Source of the DNA: Scleroderma bovista | Lineage: Eukaryota; Basidiomycota; Agaricomycetes; Boletales; Sclerodermataceae | Reading direction: 5' to 3' | Length of the DNA: 64,000 nucleotides | NCBI GenBank assembly: GCA_037178675.1 | Contig: JAYMGJ010000172.1 | Location: 1-64,000 of the forward strand | Shown: positions 12,085 through 25,197 of the stretch, in pieces | How positions within the stretch are numbered: the first letter of the stretch is position 1 | Layout: the number at the start of each line of letters is the position of its first letter | Made by a program: the position numbers and the translations under genes | The notes under the pieces: generated by a model | Seen by the model: only the letters and a program-made list of their open reading frames with translations | The model's database searches: none | What the model was told of the DNA's origin: nothing

Positions 12085-15000
12085 CGCGTTGCAAGAGGAG
12101 CAAGACTCGACGGCGCACTACTTTAAATAATTCCCTTGCGAGGAAAAATATTCCTTCAACCTGGTTATGTAATGCTGTCCGGGGTCCGCAGGCTGTGGTT
12201 CCGATCGAGATTTGGATCTCAGATGCGGTCACGTGACCTCTCCTCCGAACCACCCAATGCGGATCATGCCAAGCATCCCCGCCATCCTCTGCGTCGCTCT
12301 GCTCCCCTGGAATCCTCTGGCGTGGCAGGGGTCGTCTCTCACGCCCGTATTATCGTCATCGTAAATCCTCAACACAACGTCTCCGAGCTCCGAGGCATCC
12401 AAACTGTCGAACTGTCTGCTTCCGCCCTCTTTTTTTTTTTCTCCGAACGTGCGCAAGCACTGTCGGCCTGGCAACTCCTCGGAAGTACCACAGTAATAAC
12501 AATTAATGCCAGTAATATGGATGACAGCAGTGCAGACGACCAATGCCACCCCCTACGCTGCCTGCATCCACGGAAGCAAAACACGGTCTGATGGATAAAG
12601 ACTACACCAAAACATATGAGCGCTATCGAGCCACCATCTTAGCTGCGACCTATAAATACCACATATCGCTTATAACTGGACCGACTCGGGCACCGACCGC
12701 AGCACAGAAAAGAGAATGTTCGTCCATGAGTCATGACGGCATTATCAGGCCATCAGGGAAAGCACCGGCAAATGCCAAATAGGACATGATGTCAGTTCGC
12801 ATAGATAGATATCAGTCCCATAACTCGCGACAGTCATCATCTTCGCATACGGGTCATCCCCCAATCGGATAAGTGCAATGGCACTTTGTTTTCGGTCCGA
12901 ATATGGTCTCTTACACCACCACAGGGAGATTGATGGGCGCGGAAACAACGTCAAAAGGCGGCAGAACATGTCATGGCACTCAAATACGACACTGATCACA
13001 AATCAGCTGGGACATACACTCTGATCTCCAAATGAGGAATGAAGAACTGCACCACAATGCACACTTCGAACTGTACAAAATTGAGCATCATCTGCAGAGG
13101 AAGCTTGATGCAACGAGTGCATAAACAACGGCGACCAAATACCGATGGCGAAGGAATTGCTGCCGTGTAGTGTTCTCCGCCTCTGTGCCCGTGACGTTCG
13201 GGAATGATAAGTCGAATGTATTGCTGTTTTTCCCTGCCACGGAAAGGGCTCTGTAACAGACCCGACAGGGGTGCAATCCCCCGACGACAACAAGGGTACC
13301 GGGACGCTCATTGCCCGTGGCGTACGTGATTCATTTGCGTGCAGGCAAAGAGGGAGAGAAGCCCAGAGAATACGGCAAAAACCTCAGGATATTTAAAGTC
13401 GTAGGACCACCACCGGCCGCCCATTATCCTTTCTTCTTGCCAAACCAGTCCATGTCGAACCTACGTTCTGGTATACCTCGCTTTAAACGGTTTTCCCACC
13501 GACTCCACGCAAAGAAGCTGTCACGAGATATATATTGCGCACAACCCTTGACGGAAGTTCCTCGAGGGTCAGGTGATCGAAGTGGAGGATAATTTGCGCA
13601 TACGACAGCGGATTAAAATAAGCACTTGAAGATGCCGTCCCCGCAAAACACGCGGGGGAGGGGAACGCGTGAAGCTGGTGATTAAATCCGTTCTAATTCG
13701 ATGTGTTCGCCACGCAGCGGAGGCCGTTGGAATATCGCGCAAGAACTCGTGCTGCTTCTCAATTCAGTTCAGGCGATTCGGGGCGTACATCATCCATCGT
13801 CATGGCTCCCAGTCGTATTGTACCTGGTTTAGCCCGCCATGCCTGGCACCTCTGGATCATATCTACTCCTTGCTGTCCGCGATCCCCGACGCGATACGAC
13901 ATGGGGGGCGTATCGTTGAACCTAGTAACACACAGCCTCGCCATCACGATGTGATGTGATCCAGTATTGACAGCACTTGGACAGCAGGACACAGTGGATT
14001 GTGAAACCATCGCGTCCGAACTACTACCGCACCATTCGGGATCAACGGTACGACAGCGGGAAGGAGTCCATGACGTATCGTCGTACAAGGCCACCCAAGC
14101 TCAGCCCTTCCGTAGGTATGCTGCTATGACCCTAGCATCTTCTACGAGCGACGTTCATTAGTCAGACTCACGTTCCAAATCACGAGAAAGCTGTTTGCGC
14201 ACCATCGGTTTTCCCGAGGAGCGCTCAGCGAGCGATTCTGTAATACACTGCGTGACCTTCCGAGCAGTAATATTATTCGGACGAGAACTGCACGGTAGCT
14301 CTCGCGCGTGCCACGTACCAGTCGACGGTCGGTGGATTTGGCAACAGACTTGGTGGCACTTGAGCTGTTGTCGAATTGCTATTTGATCCAACGAGCCAGA
14401 CAACTCAGCGACGTATCATTGGTGGGGATATGATATCTGTCAACGCAGAATTTGAGCTGCCTGTTGGTTTCGGCTGAATGGTGAAGCGAGTTGTTTGTTT
14501 GTTATGTTTGCAACGAAATTCGGACGAAGGGTGGGTGTGTCCTCACTCATCAATTCGTGAGCTGGCTATATATTATTTTCATGTCTCGATAGCGAACATC
14601 CACCTCCCCTCGGACTCCTCTCTGGTCGTGAATGCGCGTCGCGTCCGTTTACGTTGACCCTTTGACATCGTAGAGACCAGGTACATAGGTGAGTACGGGG
14701 TGTTGGGGGGATGCTCATGCTAAGCCTGTCGCTGATGCCCTTACCAGGGCTGCGTGTCGAGCTCAGTTAGCATGTCCCTGCAACTGTCCGGGAGCATCCG
14801 GGGTCATGTTTATCCAGCGACACGTGTGTCGTTGAAGATCAAATGGTCCTGCAGGGCATCTTGCTGGCAGCTCTGAGCTCTCTACCACAGCGTATCTGCG
14901 AACAAATATCTTCATCGGGTTTCCCCATATTTTGCAGGCACACCACAAGGTTTTGAACGACATGCCACAAGATATGTTCTGCGACAATCTAGACCCATGT

Positions 15001-15871
15001 TGAAGTATTGTGTCCGATTAGTGGGTGATGATGCGTGCTTTGATATATGTGTCTGCACTGAATAGCAAACATAGTCTGGATTACATGGCAATCCCTTCCG
15101 TTCCTGATACGATGGCATGGCCAGGATCTATTGGCCCGATACATACCTCATCGGCATCTTTCGCAATATTTCGAGGTACTACGTCCGGGCGGGTTCCGTG
15201 CCCCGGTGTTATCATCGATCTTTGTCACAAATATATTCCAGTTCAGTCAATCCGGCACTGCGACAAAACTCTCCGAAACTTTGCATTCAAACATTCGACG
15301 TAAAGAAACTGGTATTGCAAAGTACCAAGTTGATCGACACACGCGCTTCCGCAAACGAGCCCCCACGTGGCGAATGCATACCTGCATAGTTCCAAGAGGC
15401 TTAGGGTAGCAGGAACTTTTGAAACTGCATTTAGTCGAATGGCTTGGCATGATCGCCATTGTGCCTTCTTTGGGGAGAGGTCTTCCATTAGCCAAGCATT
15501 CATATTCCATGGGCCCATCTCTTAGCCTATTGGCACTTATTGAACCCTCCTCGTTTTCTGTGTCGGGCCCGATCATATATGTTTGATCCCTGTGTGTATT
15601 GGCGTTCAGGATAGGAGCTCGCGGCGCTACCCTACGCCCATACCGACGCAGTAGACCACGGTGTCATTTGCATATGTACGTACATGCATTTCGGTCCCTC
15701 AGGTTGCCACGTGTAATAATGCCGGTTGCCTGTGTAGGCTGTCTTCCACTGTGCACACTTACTGCACATCATGATGCTAAGCAGGGGTGTCCTCCGATCA
15801 GTCTTCACAAAATGGTGTGTTGGCCGTGCATCATGGCGTTGGCACGAGTAGTCAACGGTATCCACGTACAT

Positions 15872-15889
15872 AAAGGACGTACGTCCTTT
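15872..15889. repeat. Perfect 18-bp palindrome
   Basis: AAAGGACGTACGTCCTTT equals its own reverse complement. It contains overlapping ACGT cores of the kind bZIP factors bind, but it lies in gene-poor DNA, so a regulatory role is only a possibility. Confidence 0.6.
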
Positions 15890-17298
15890 CACGAACGGTA
15901 CAGCAGGGTACAGTTCTAGCGTGCAAGAATTTCGAAATCGACTCGGTGGTGGCGGTGGCGGTGGTTTTTTTTCGCTGTGATACGCGGTGTTTTGGTCCTA
16001 TGACGAACATCGATCGGGCTCAAAATGATCTCCACATACACCCTGGAAGACATGCGCACTCCTCATCAACTCGAGCCACCCATACCGCTTCGCGCATCCG
16101 AGATCCGACGGAGAAGGAGTAGTTTTTTTTTGTTCGCACAGACCGACATATTTGCCAGAGGGTGGACCGGTGAACTTCATCGACTTCGAGCACTAGTAAT
16201 TCCGATCGCCGCGGGAAATGGCCCGAAGCAACATTCAACGGGCACGTTCTTCATCACTGCTAGGACCTTCGATGACCACATGCCGGTGATTCTTTACGTC
16301 ACCGTGATCTGAATTGATGGAATCCCCCCCTATGATAGAAGTCCCAAATATATTGGCGCAACGAGGTGAACACGAGCTCTCTGCGTGCGCTACGCCACAC
16401 AGCACCCGGATGTAATACATAACCGATACAAGTGAGTATAGTGTATTTCAAGACCGTATCGAGCTTTGCTTGAAATAGCAGGTTTTAAAACACTTTTTGT
16501 CAAGTGGGGAAAATAGAGTGCAATACATATGTCCAACCCAAAGCATGACAGTTCTGATGTCAAACTTTCAAGCTTTGTCGGATTCGCCTGGGGGTGTGTT
16601 TGTAGGGTGTCATTGGTCCCGCGGCTGCTGTATGTACGTATGCATGTTGTAAAGTCGAGCTACTACTAGTAGCTGATAGGCATGGGCACTGGCACCCTCG
16701 TTTTCCTCCCTTGACCTACCGTCTGATCGAAATGAAGACTGCGGAGGTGAATAGAGACCGTCCAGAATCATATAGCTTGGTCAGCGCATGGCACACACAT
16801 TCAAATCAGCCTTTGTAAATCGTTGATAAGGATGACTACATAAAAAACACTCAACACTACCGTCTCAGTGTAATTGGATAGGATAAGTACTCTCATGAAC
16901 TCATGGGCCTAGGCGCCCCATTCTGTACATAGTATGTAGTATCTCAGCGTGCAAGAAAGTTCAGGTTTAACCGTGATAGGCATTCGAGGCTCGCTGTGTC
17001 GATGGGTGGATGCGAAAACCTTGGTCGTGTACATAGTCGGTTAGACTTTATGCCACTCCATTGCGTTCGTGCGAGTAATCACTCCCACCACAGTGAGAAA
17101 CGCCACAGAACTATGTAGTGATTGCTTGATAAAACAAAACAAAAAATTGCTGCGCACCGATAACACTTGGAGCTTGAGGGTGAGATTAGCTGAGTGGCGA
17201 ATGCTCGATGGCGCAGGGTCGATAACGGTCTGGCTACGTAAGTTCACTAGTACTCGGCCGACGCAATGCGTCGCGATCAACGAAGCACCTCTTACGTT

Positions 17299-17356
17299 GT
17301 CCTATAAATACCCTCCACTCGAAGGAAATCGGAGAGAAGTGGAGTATTTATAGGAC
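17299..17356. repeat. Imperfect inverted repeat (hairpin)
   Basis: The arm starting GTCCTATAAATACCC at 17299 is repeated in reverse complement ending at 17356 (...GTATTTATAGGAC). The arms are about 20 nt with one or two bulged positions around a loop of roughly 15 nt. There is no coding around it. It could be a fold-back element remnant or a small structured RNA. Confidence 0.6.
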
Positions 17357-20300
17357 ATGGGAGTGCGCGATGCCAGGCTTCATTGCCAGCCCCGTGTTAC
17401 ACGGGCTCATCAGCTTGCTTGTTTAATTAGCGTGGTGCACTTAAGTTAGGACGACTACTAGCTGCGGGCACAGTGGGACGACGGGCACTCGCCATAACCA
17501 TAATGTGCATGACCCCACTAGCTGCGGGGAGGGAAGCCCGAGATCCGGAAATTGGAACTTCTAAAGGGAAACGTGAGTGCTATGTACTTGAACTTTGTAT
17601 CTCCATGCCGTGATTGTTTTAATCAGTGTCAGTGCTAGCGAGCAGAGGGGCCAAAGATGGCTACAAGGACGTGGTGCTCACCGTGCCAGATATGTATATG
17701 TGCAAGTAATAGGCTCATCAGTTCCATACCAGTACATACCGTATAGTCAAGTATACTTATTCACCAGGTCACCGCTCGCAGTGATATTTATAACTTATAG
17801 CTCAATGGATTTCATGCGTCTGTTGGTCAGATCAGAAAGTTCCATGAGTAAACACGTACAGCAAGGATTTTAAAATACGTGTCAAGGTTGTAGCCGACCG
17901 AGCAACGAGCGATGGCTTTCCGCAGTCTGATCAAAACAAAATGACTGATAGCTGGCTCCGGCTAGTGTTCCTAGAAGCAACGGTTGCAGTGATGACTTCC
18001 CTGATACAGCCTCGTCTTGACTCGGGGAACCATTAATGGCTGCACGTTCTATCGTGTGTTCGTCAACATACATGGTATATATGTTCATAATTTGCCTACC
18101 TCTATCTCAGAAGGGATAACAGACCCGCCGCTTCAGTACAAGTAATGGAGCATCCAGTCGAGAGCGACATCATGAAAACACCTTGAACGAGGGGATATCT
18201 TGATCGAAGCGTGTCGCAGTGTCTTTAAAGGAGGATGTAGCGGCATAGTGATGGATGTGACCGCGATAGTGTATCCGCGTGTCCAATCCAGAGTTCTTAT
18301 GACATTAAACCAAAAGAAAACACCCCACTCTCGATATCTTCCTTTGACAGAAGAAGTAAGGACGATAGACATTCATGGAAACAGGACCCACCACTGTGTT
18401 GCCCCCCTGGCCTGAAAAGAACCAGTGTCCGTGGTCCCCTTTCAACTTGTTGTGACCCATAACGCGTAACCTAAGTGACTCCCTCTTATGGTTTTCTGAT
18501 ACACGGCAGCTGATCAGTAATAGCCTATTTCGTTTTCTCTTCTTGGGATTTCCTTGGAATGCATTTACGCCACGTATAGTGCCAGGTCTCCTTTCGGAAC
18601 TCTGGTGATGGATCTCGGGAGCTCGCAGTCTGACATTTCGGCGACGGTGGCCATTCAAACTGCAGGTTTGCAGTGTGTACAGGCTAGGCTGCAATCGACT
18701 GTCACTAGTAAACGCCGTATTATTGGCCCTATCCATTGATGGACTCATGTGTCTATGGAAGCTATTCATGATACTCCAAAAAGACCAGTGCGTGTCTTTC
18801 CGTCTCGGTCCAGACTTCCTGCCGACCTCTAGGCTTATAGAACTTACCGGGATGACCCGGATCGCGTTTTGCCAGCGGAGGAAAGGGGATGATAACACGA
18901 AGTTCGGCAACTGAAGGGGGGAGTAAGAGTTTGTTGGATTCGTGCTTAATCATGTATTGATTATAATCATGGCAATAGGTATTCGAGTCTCCGGGTTCAT
19001 ATTGGATACTGACAAGCAGACGTTACAGGTATTAGGGGAACGCTCCCAGTCAGTATAGTCCAAATTCACTCTTGACCTGTCCAACAGACGATCAGCGCTT
19101 ATATTACGATTTCGGTCATGCACTTTTTGTGATGACCGCATTTATATTCGGCCCGACGATGCAGGTATGTACATACAGGCTGTACCACCACGGCGGTCCC
19201 CACCACTCCCCACTTACGTATCCATATTTGAACCTGACCCTTCATTCATACACAGGTCAATACGTGATGCCAAGCGTTTGACGAATATGCGCACACATGT
19301 CTAGCTATTTGCTGGATCCATGATCCGCGTGAGGACAGTTGGGGCTTGGGTAGTGCTTGGTTGCGTTCCCAGCGCCGCCACCATGACGAAAATCTCACTG
19401 CCTCCGACTGGACTTATCAGGTTTGTTGTGGATCTTTGTTACTCCCCGACGTATCCACTCGTGACTGATTGGACCTATCCAACAGATTCATGCATCATTT
19501 GCGTTGCGGCCGGGGGTTTCCTCCACCGGTCACTGCACACGCTTCCTTATCCTATCCACATCTCGAAGACTATCTTCCCGTGACTATTTTGAGCTTGCTC
19601 GATATGCTGGACTCGCCACATCTGACTCCCTCAATAGAACAAATCATAGGCACCGGGGGGTTGTTTCCTTTTCGGGACCGTTCGGGCGTATCCATAAGTT
19701 ATGTGATTTGTCTTGGCGCTTCAAAGGGGGATATGCTGCAAACTCTCTTCAACTCCTTTGGTGTGTTATCATTCAGCTGTCACCTATGCGGAGACAAGGT
19801 GGGACCTGGTGGGACCTGTCTAGCATACTATTACTTGGCATTTTTGGTCCATGCACTAATCAAATGATGGGTGAGTATCCGCAAGTTTCTTATTCAGCAC
19901 GACTTCCTGCTGACCATAGCCTTCTCGTATGCGGTAAGCTTTCCATGGTGCGTCATACGCAGATCAGGATAGGTAGGAGAGTGGTGGACATTGGTCGCCC
20001 AGCTTGGCAAATAACAATCCCACGAGTTGGGTGCCTGTCCCACGAGTCCTTGATGAGACATACAATATGTCGTATACTTCCGTTGATATGGGCTTTTTTT
20101 CTTTCTCAAGTCTGATGTATTATCGACTAGATGCGAAATGTCCCGATGATTCCCTGGAGAACAGCCTCCTGGGTTACCGTTCAAGCCTATTATCAATGCT
20201 GACACCCGGTGAGTCCCGAGCTTAGGTTGAATGTTTGTTCTGGTATACTACGCATTGATCCCTTGATGTTCCAGGCTGCCGCCAGAAGCCTGATAATTTG

Positions 20301-22306
20301 GGTCTTATCGTGCGGCACGAGGCACAGATTACCGCAAAGTAGGCTGGGCAGGGGTGTGGTCCAGTGCTGGTACTCCAGTGATTACCGGTCACTTGAAAAG
20401 AACACCGAGTAATACCCTTGAACTCAACTATCTAATGCTCCCACTGCGACGGCGACTTGGCATCAAGGATAATGACCACCACACGCGGTAGCTAAGTTTG
20501 CTCTGTCAGGGAATGAAAATTTGATGATTCAGTAATGCGCCCTTTTTGATGGGATGCTGAGACTTGGCGTGTCTTACGGTTTGGGCATTATGCACCGCCG
20601 CGCTCCACACTGATACTCCTGGGCCATTCGTTCCTCCCCTGTAAGTGTTTACTCGGCGTTATTCTTCGCCCCTTCATAGACGCAGAATCTAGTGAACCAG
20701 CAACAATGGCAAGAGTACCGGACGAGTTGGCTTTCATATCGTGTTGTAAACGCAACGGTGGAAAAATACATCGGACCGAAGCGATGCGTGTCAACAGACT
20801 TCAAATATGCTCCCATGAGTGAGTGCGCGGGCATTGGTAAAATGCAGGTGAATGAACGTTCGTTGTCAAACCATGATTATGATATTGGAAATATCTTAAT
20901 GACGGTGCTGCCAACCGCACTCCACTCTGGAGGGGTTTTCATAAGTCTGCCGTGTTTCGACAACTTCTAGTCTTAGGGCGCTGACACAACTTACATACAC
21001 CGCAGGTATCGGGGTCCACACTAGCTGGTCCTTGAGTGTCCGGTTCTTGGTCGTCCGATGAATCCGATTTACAGTGACCCCACCGGAACTCAGGAAACAG
21101 ATACACGTTGCAATACTCGAGATGGTGATTGGCCTTGCTAGACATAATTCGCCCTACAAAGCCGCCTTTCCATCGGAAACATTCTGTCAGTGTCGTCTAC
21201 TTGACCTGCAATGATTTCCAAACTGATAAAAGAACCCAAGGCGGTTTACCAATCGTCCGAATGGGGGATAATGGGGATAATTTGTCGATATTGAACACAA
21301 CAAAAACACCGGAAGTAAAGTTTGCCTGCCACCCAATTAATTAAGTCAGCGGGAGCGCTCGCATTATACATACTTGGATGGCCACCAGAGTTTTCCAGGA
21401 TTATGAAAACCGAACCCTGGGCACCAGTGCATTGGATTATGTTTCATGCCCGGATGAGGACCAGTCGTTGCAGTTCTGCATCTCCTGGCTCTGGCAAGTT
21501 GAATTTAATTCCTCAGGTTTGCTTGGCACTGCATCTCTCGCCCCTTTACCCCACTAGGCTTCGGGTGTGAGTGTAATCTAGTCGCCGAAAAGTGCGCAAT
21601 CCTCTCTCAATCCCGAGTCCATGTGACACGCATGCATCACATTGCCCTTGAGTCGATTGTCCTTTGCTTGCGGGTGAACAGAATGTATCCAACTACATCT
21701 CGCGCCTATGTTCTTGGCCGAGCCTCCTCTGCACTGAAGGTAGATATTTATGAACTACCGCAGCACTACTTTGTTCGCAACTCATTTATTCTTCAGACTC
21801 AGTCATAATTTGACGACCTAACTTTGAGCTGATATATAAGTCGAGCAGGGAAATGGCCCGTGCAGTCTGGATAATTAGTGTCGTCCGTGCTCTAACAAAC
21901 TTTGCAGACCAGATATCAGGTTTCCATCGAGTTGCTCCCGAATTAGATCGTTCATATATCCGTCTCACCTCAATTTTAGATCTCGCCAACCATGACAACA
22001 CGTTGCTCACCCGAGTGCCTATCGAACCTCGGTAATGGCGTCGTCGTATCAAGGTCTCACTTCTGGCACCTTCAGTAAATCTTATTAATCACTCATACAC
22101 GTATAGCAACTTCTCCTTGTTCTCTTCCGAACAACTGTTCTTCAAATTATTCACCTAGAAGTACAGGGTGTTGCCACCCCAGCACCTGGCAGCGGACATG
22201 ACATAGAATGGAAGAAGCATATAACGTTACTTCTCCATCAAAACACATCTAGTCATGCTTGGGTTTGTTAGAATGACGTTTGGACAAGGAGCCCTAGCTT
22301 ACAATG

Positions 22307-23246
22307 CTATGAGCTCATCCCATCTTCTTTGGGACTACCTTCTTGGGATCCATGCGACGACTCCGCTGCATTCAGATTTGCAACGCTTTTTAAGTCTTGA
22401 CATCTTCCGACAGCAGCTGTGAGGCTGACCAAAGCCCCGATAGCAGAGTCAGCCATGTCTGGGCTTTGCAGTTTAACTTTGGCCAACAGTTGTTTCACTG
22501 CCCAGTCTGAGTATCCCACTTTGCTGATCTCCCAAGGTCTCTTTCCAGGGTCAGCAAGGGGAATTTGTGTTAAAGCTGCAGTGGCCTCGGGAGTAAGGGG
22601 TGTAAGAGATGACACGAGTGTGAACATGTATTCAACCTGGTCGGCGAACTGGCCGAGGTCGCGTACTCGGGGATCCTGGAGAAATGACAATTGAGATAGT
22701 ATCTTTTCGCGCTTTCGCGCCCTGGCCGCAGATATCCTCGTTGACCGTGAAAAGACGCGTTTCAGGCGGCGTTGCTATGATGAGTCGTTGAGAGCACGAA
22801 TTATCTCCAACAAACGTCCTCACAGCATCTATCTTCTTCCGCAAATCCTTGATTTCTGCCATGAGATCTGTCTCCAACTCAGCAGGATGATTTAACACAA
22901 GGTCCTCCTGATGCGGTACGACGAGGGGAAGATCAGCCGGAATGGCAAAGATGTTGCGCAAAGACCATGTCTCGAAGAAGTCGAACGCGATATCTGTGTG
23001 ATACTCCAGGAGTGTCTGAAATGCGACGAGGCCCTGCTCCACTTCCTGGGTGCTGTCCCAGTCTTCATGCACCCGCTGCTCGCGATCAGCTGCCCAGCGA
23101 AACAGAAACTCCTCGAGACCGTCTACGGCGTTGGTGATGGCTTCGTTTGCGAAGTTGATGATGTCGTCCAGGAGAAGCTGAGGAGAGAACTCGAGGATCT
23201 CAGGAAGTAGGACAGGGGGAACTGCTGTTGGTTCGCGTGCACTCAT
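22307..23246 (-). CDS. mis12: Kinetochore protein Mis12/Mtw1
   Basis: Subunit of the MIND/Mis12 complex, which links centromeric chromatin to the Ndc80 microtubule-binding complex. Two exons, complement(22307..22721, 22816..23246), 846 nt, 281 aa. The N-terminal Mis12 signature is clear: LLPEILEFSPQLLLDDIINF, then the NEAITNAVDGLEEFL helix. The 94-bp intron joins ...KKIDAVRT to ARKREKILSQLSFL in phase, giving the family's basic helix; reading through it would leave an unrelated tail. The C-terminal part has the segment VGYSDWAVKQLLAKVK. It is divergent from HAT1 with 136 bp between start codons. Yeast and vertebrate members are of similar size. Confidence 0.92.
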
Positions 23247-23382
23247 CGTTAGTTAGGCTGAGAGACAGACGCGCGGAGACACTACTTGTATGACTACACA
23301 ACGCGCCCATAGGTCAGAGTTTACTCCCATAGTTCTCCGTGGTCACGCCTCTCAGGTCCAAACGCAAAAACTATTGATTTCA
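23247..23382. promoter_or_regulatory. Shared divergent promoter of mis12 and hat1
   Basis: The 136 bp between the two start codons must carry both 5' leaders and core promoters. I see no clear TATA box. The arrangement implies at least partly joint expression; a cell-cycle link is inferred from the roles of the two products, not seen in the sequence. Confidence 0.6.
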
Positions 23383-25197
23383 ATGGCTGCTGGGGACTGG
23401 ACAACTAACTCCAATGAAGCATTGACCCTTTCTTTGGGTAAGGCTTTGGGCGCCAAAGCAGAATTCATAGTCTCTGACGAGCGTACTTTCTCCCGTGGCA
23501 TACAGTACGTGCAAAAGAAGATAAAAAGGTACTCCACGACGACGAGTCATACGAGGAATTTCACCCAACATTCACCTACCCAGTAAGAATGTATCACAGC
23601 TTGTCATAAGCACTGAAGTGAACCCTTTATTTCATCAGATATACGGCGAGGACGAAAAGATTTATGGCTACCAGGACCTCGTCATCGACGTAAGCGTTCA
23701 GGACCCATTCATCCCTGCGTGTCGTATTTGACCTCCTTTAGCTGCGGTTTGCCTCGGGTTCACTCGCCTACTTCCTTTCTGTGCGTTATGCCAAGAAATT
23801 AGATGCATCGTCAACAGTGGACAATGTCGAAGGCATCCTGAACGAATATATACCTTCGGGTGAGTCCTTTTTCTTACTCCACTGATTTCCCGCTTAGAAC
23901 AGTTTCCTGTAGGGTATGAAACTGATGAAGCCGCTTTTGCTGCAAGAGTCGAGGAGGACGCGGTCTCGTTTAAGCCTATAGGGAAGCTTATCCATTCATA
24001 CACCCGCCCTCTACCGAACGTGCCAACGTCAAATAGCGCTGCGGTAAGCAAAGATCCCGTTGAGTATGAAGTATACCATGTATGTCGCACTTCTCTGTAT
24101 CACTTCAACGCGGTGAGAGTACACCCAGGCCACCTTCGACGACCCCGGATTCCGAGAGTATCACAGACGGATGCAACTATTTATATTGCTATATATTGAA
24201 GCAGGCTCGTATATCAATGATGAAGAAGAGGGATGGGAGTTTGTCGTTTTGTTGGTTTTCTACCACACGCTACTCGCCTTTCAGAAAGCTGATGAAGGCA
24301 CAGGTACCAGAAACGAAAACGCACCAGTGGCACCGCAACTTATCATTTCATGGGCTACTCTTCGCTCTATAACTTTTATTGTTTCCCGGAAAAAGTCAGG
24401 CTACGTCTCAGGTAAGTCTTGCATTTTAGCTCAGCGCTATGAAAACTGATGATCAGATAGTCAATTTATCATCCTTCCGCCCTTTCAGCGGCAGGGACAT
24501 GGCTGTAAGTATCGGCCTCAACTTTACCGTGGTTCCCTGTGACACGCCCCGCAGCTGAGCTGTACACCGCAATTTACAACGATACCCTCTCACGTCTCTC
24601 TGTATCTGAGCTGACAGTAGAGGACCCGGCGGAAGCCTTTGAGGACCTGAGGGATCGAAGCGATCTTCGGATGCTCCTTGCACACGAACAATTCATGCAA
24701 GAAGGATTTGGTGGTTCTAACCTGACCGGGTCTCACGATGGTGGACGCGTCGTCAAGGGGAAGTCGCGTGTCCGGACGCAAGCCATCTCGGGGAAAGGAA
24801 AAGGGAAGATGGGTCCACCCGTAGATAAAGCATGGGCTGAGAAGTGGCGCAAGGATCTCAAAATCGCCGGTGTAAGAGTTCGCTTTTTTGCAGACATCAA
24901 GTATACGCTAATCTACTGCAATAGCGACAATTCCATAGACTGGTGGAAATGCTGATCCTGCTTCATCTTAACCCAACAGACTTGCGGGGAGCCAGAGCGT
25001 TCCGATTGCAGGTAAAGGAGAGGCTCTATCGTTTCAACTTCGTGAGTGCATGGTCGAGATTCGTCGTGCGCGTGCACTGATCAGCTCTACAGGAGGTCTT
25101 GGCGCAGCTGGAGAAGGAAGAGCGGCTAGAGAAACTTGAGGAAACATTCCAGAGTGTTCACGAGGATTACCTGAGAATATTGGCCATGATTCGATGA
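23383..25197 (+). CDS. hat1: Histone acetyltransferase type B catalytic subunit Hat1
   Basis: Acetylates newly made histone H4 (K5/K12) using acetyl-CoA, normally with the WD40 partner Hat2. Eleven exons: 23383..23437, 23506..23582, 23639..23689, 23742..23859, 23913..24079, 24129..24250, 24304..24411, 24461..24504, 24555..24871, 24925..25041, 25093..25197; 1281 nt, 426 aa, every junction in phase. The N-terminal domain reads EFHPTFTYPIYGEDEKIYGY, then LRFASGSLAYFLSVRY. The acetyl-CoA loop is PFQRQGHG (the Q/RxxGxG motif), preceded by YNFYCFPEKVRLRLSQ. The tail holds KIAGRQFHRLVEMLILLHL and a charged C-terminal helix. A basic Gly/Lys-rich insert (KGKSRVRTQAISGKGKGK) lies in exon 9 and may be a nuclear signal. 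Divergent from mis12. Confidence 0.96.

Larger units (their letters stand above)
12150..22306. other. About 10 kb gene-poor region
   Basis: No open frame can be tied to a family or spliced into a longer protein. The longest candidates (13.7-14.1, 18.3-18.9 on the minus strand, 19.3-20.2, 20.7-21.0, 21.3-21.6 kb) have no recognisable motif and conflicting frames. The 18.9-22.0 kb part has several GT..AG-bounded open pieces and might be a decayed multi-exon gene, but I could not follow one frame through it. Local structures are listed separately (palindrome at 15872, hairpin at 17299). A (GGTGGC)n-like run followed by T8 sits near 15943-15971. Confidence 0.4.

Noticed and set aside
19504..20115. 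203-codon plus-strand frame in the gene-poor region
   Set aside because: No recognisable motif, and overlapping frames are equally open; it could not be joined to neighbouring pieces.
23438..23505. Reading straight through the first HAT1 intron, which is open
   Set aside because: The read-through frame reaches an unrelated tail, whereas splicing gives LVRAKEDKKVLHDDESYEEF leading into the conserved HPTFTYP.
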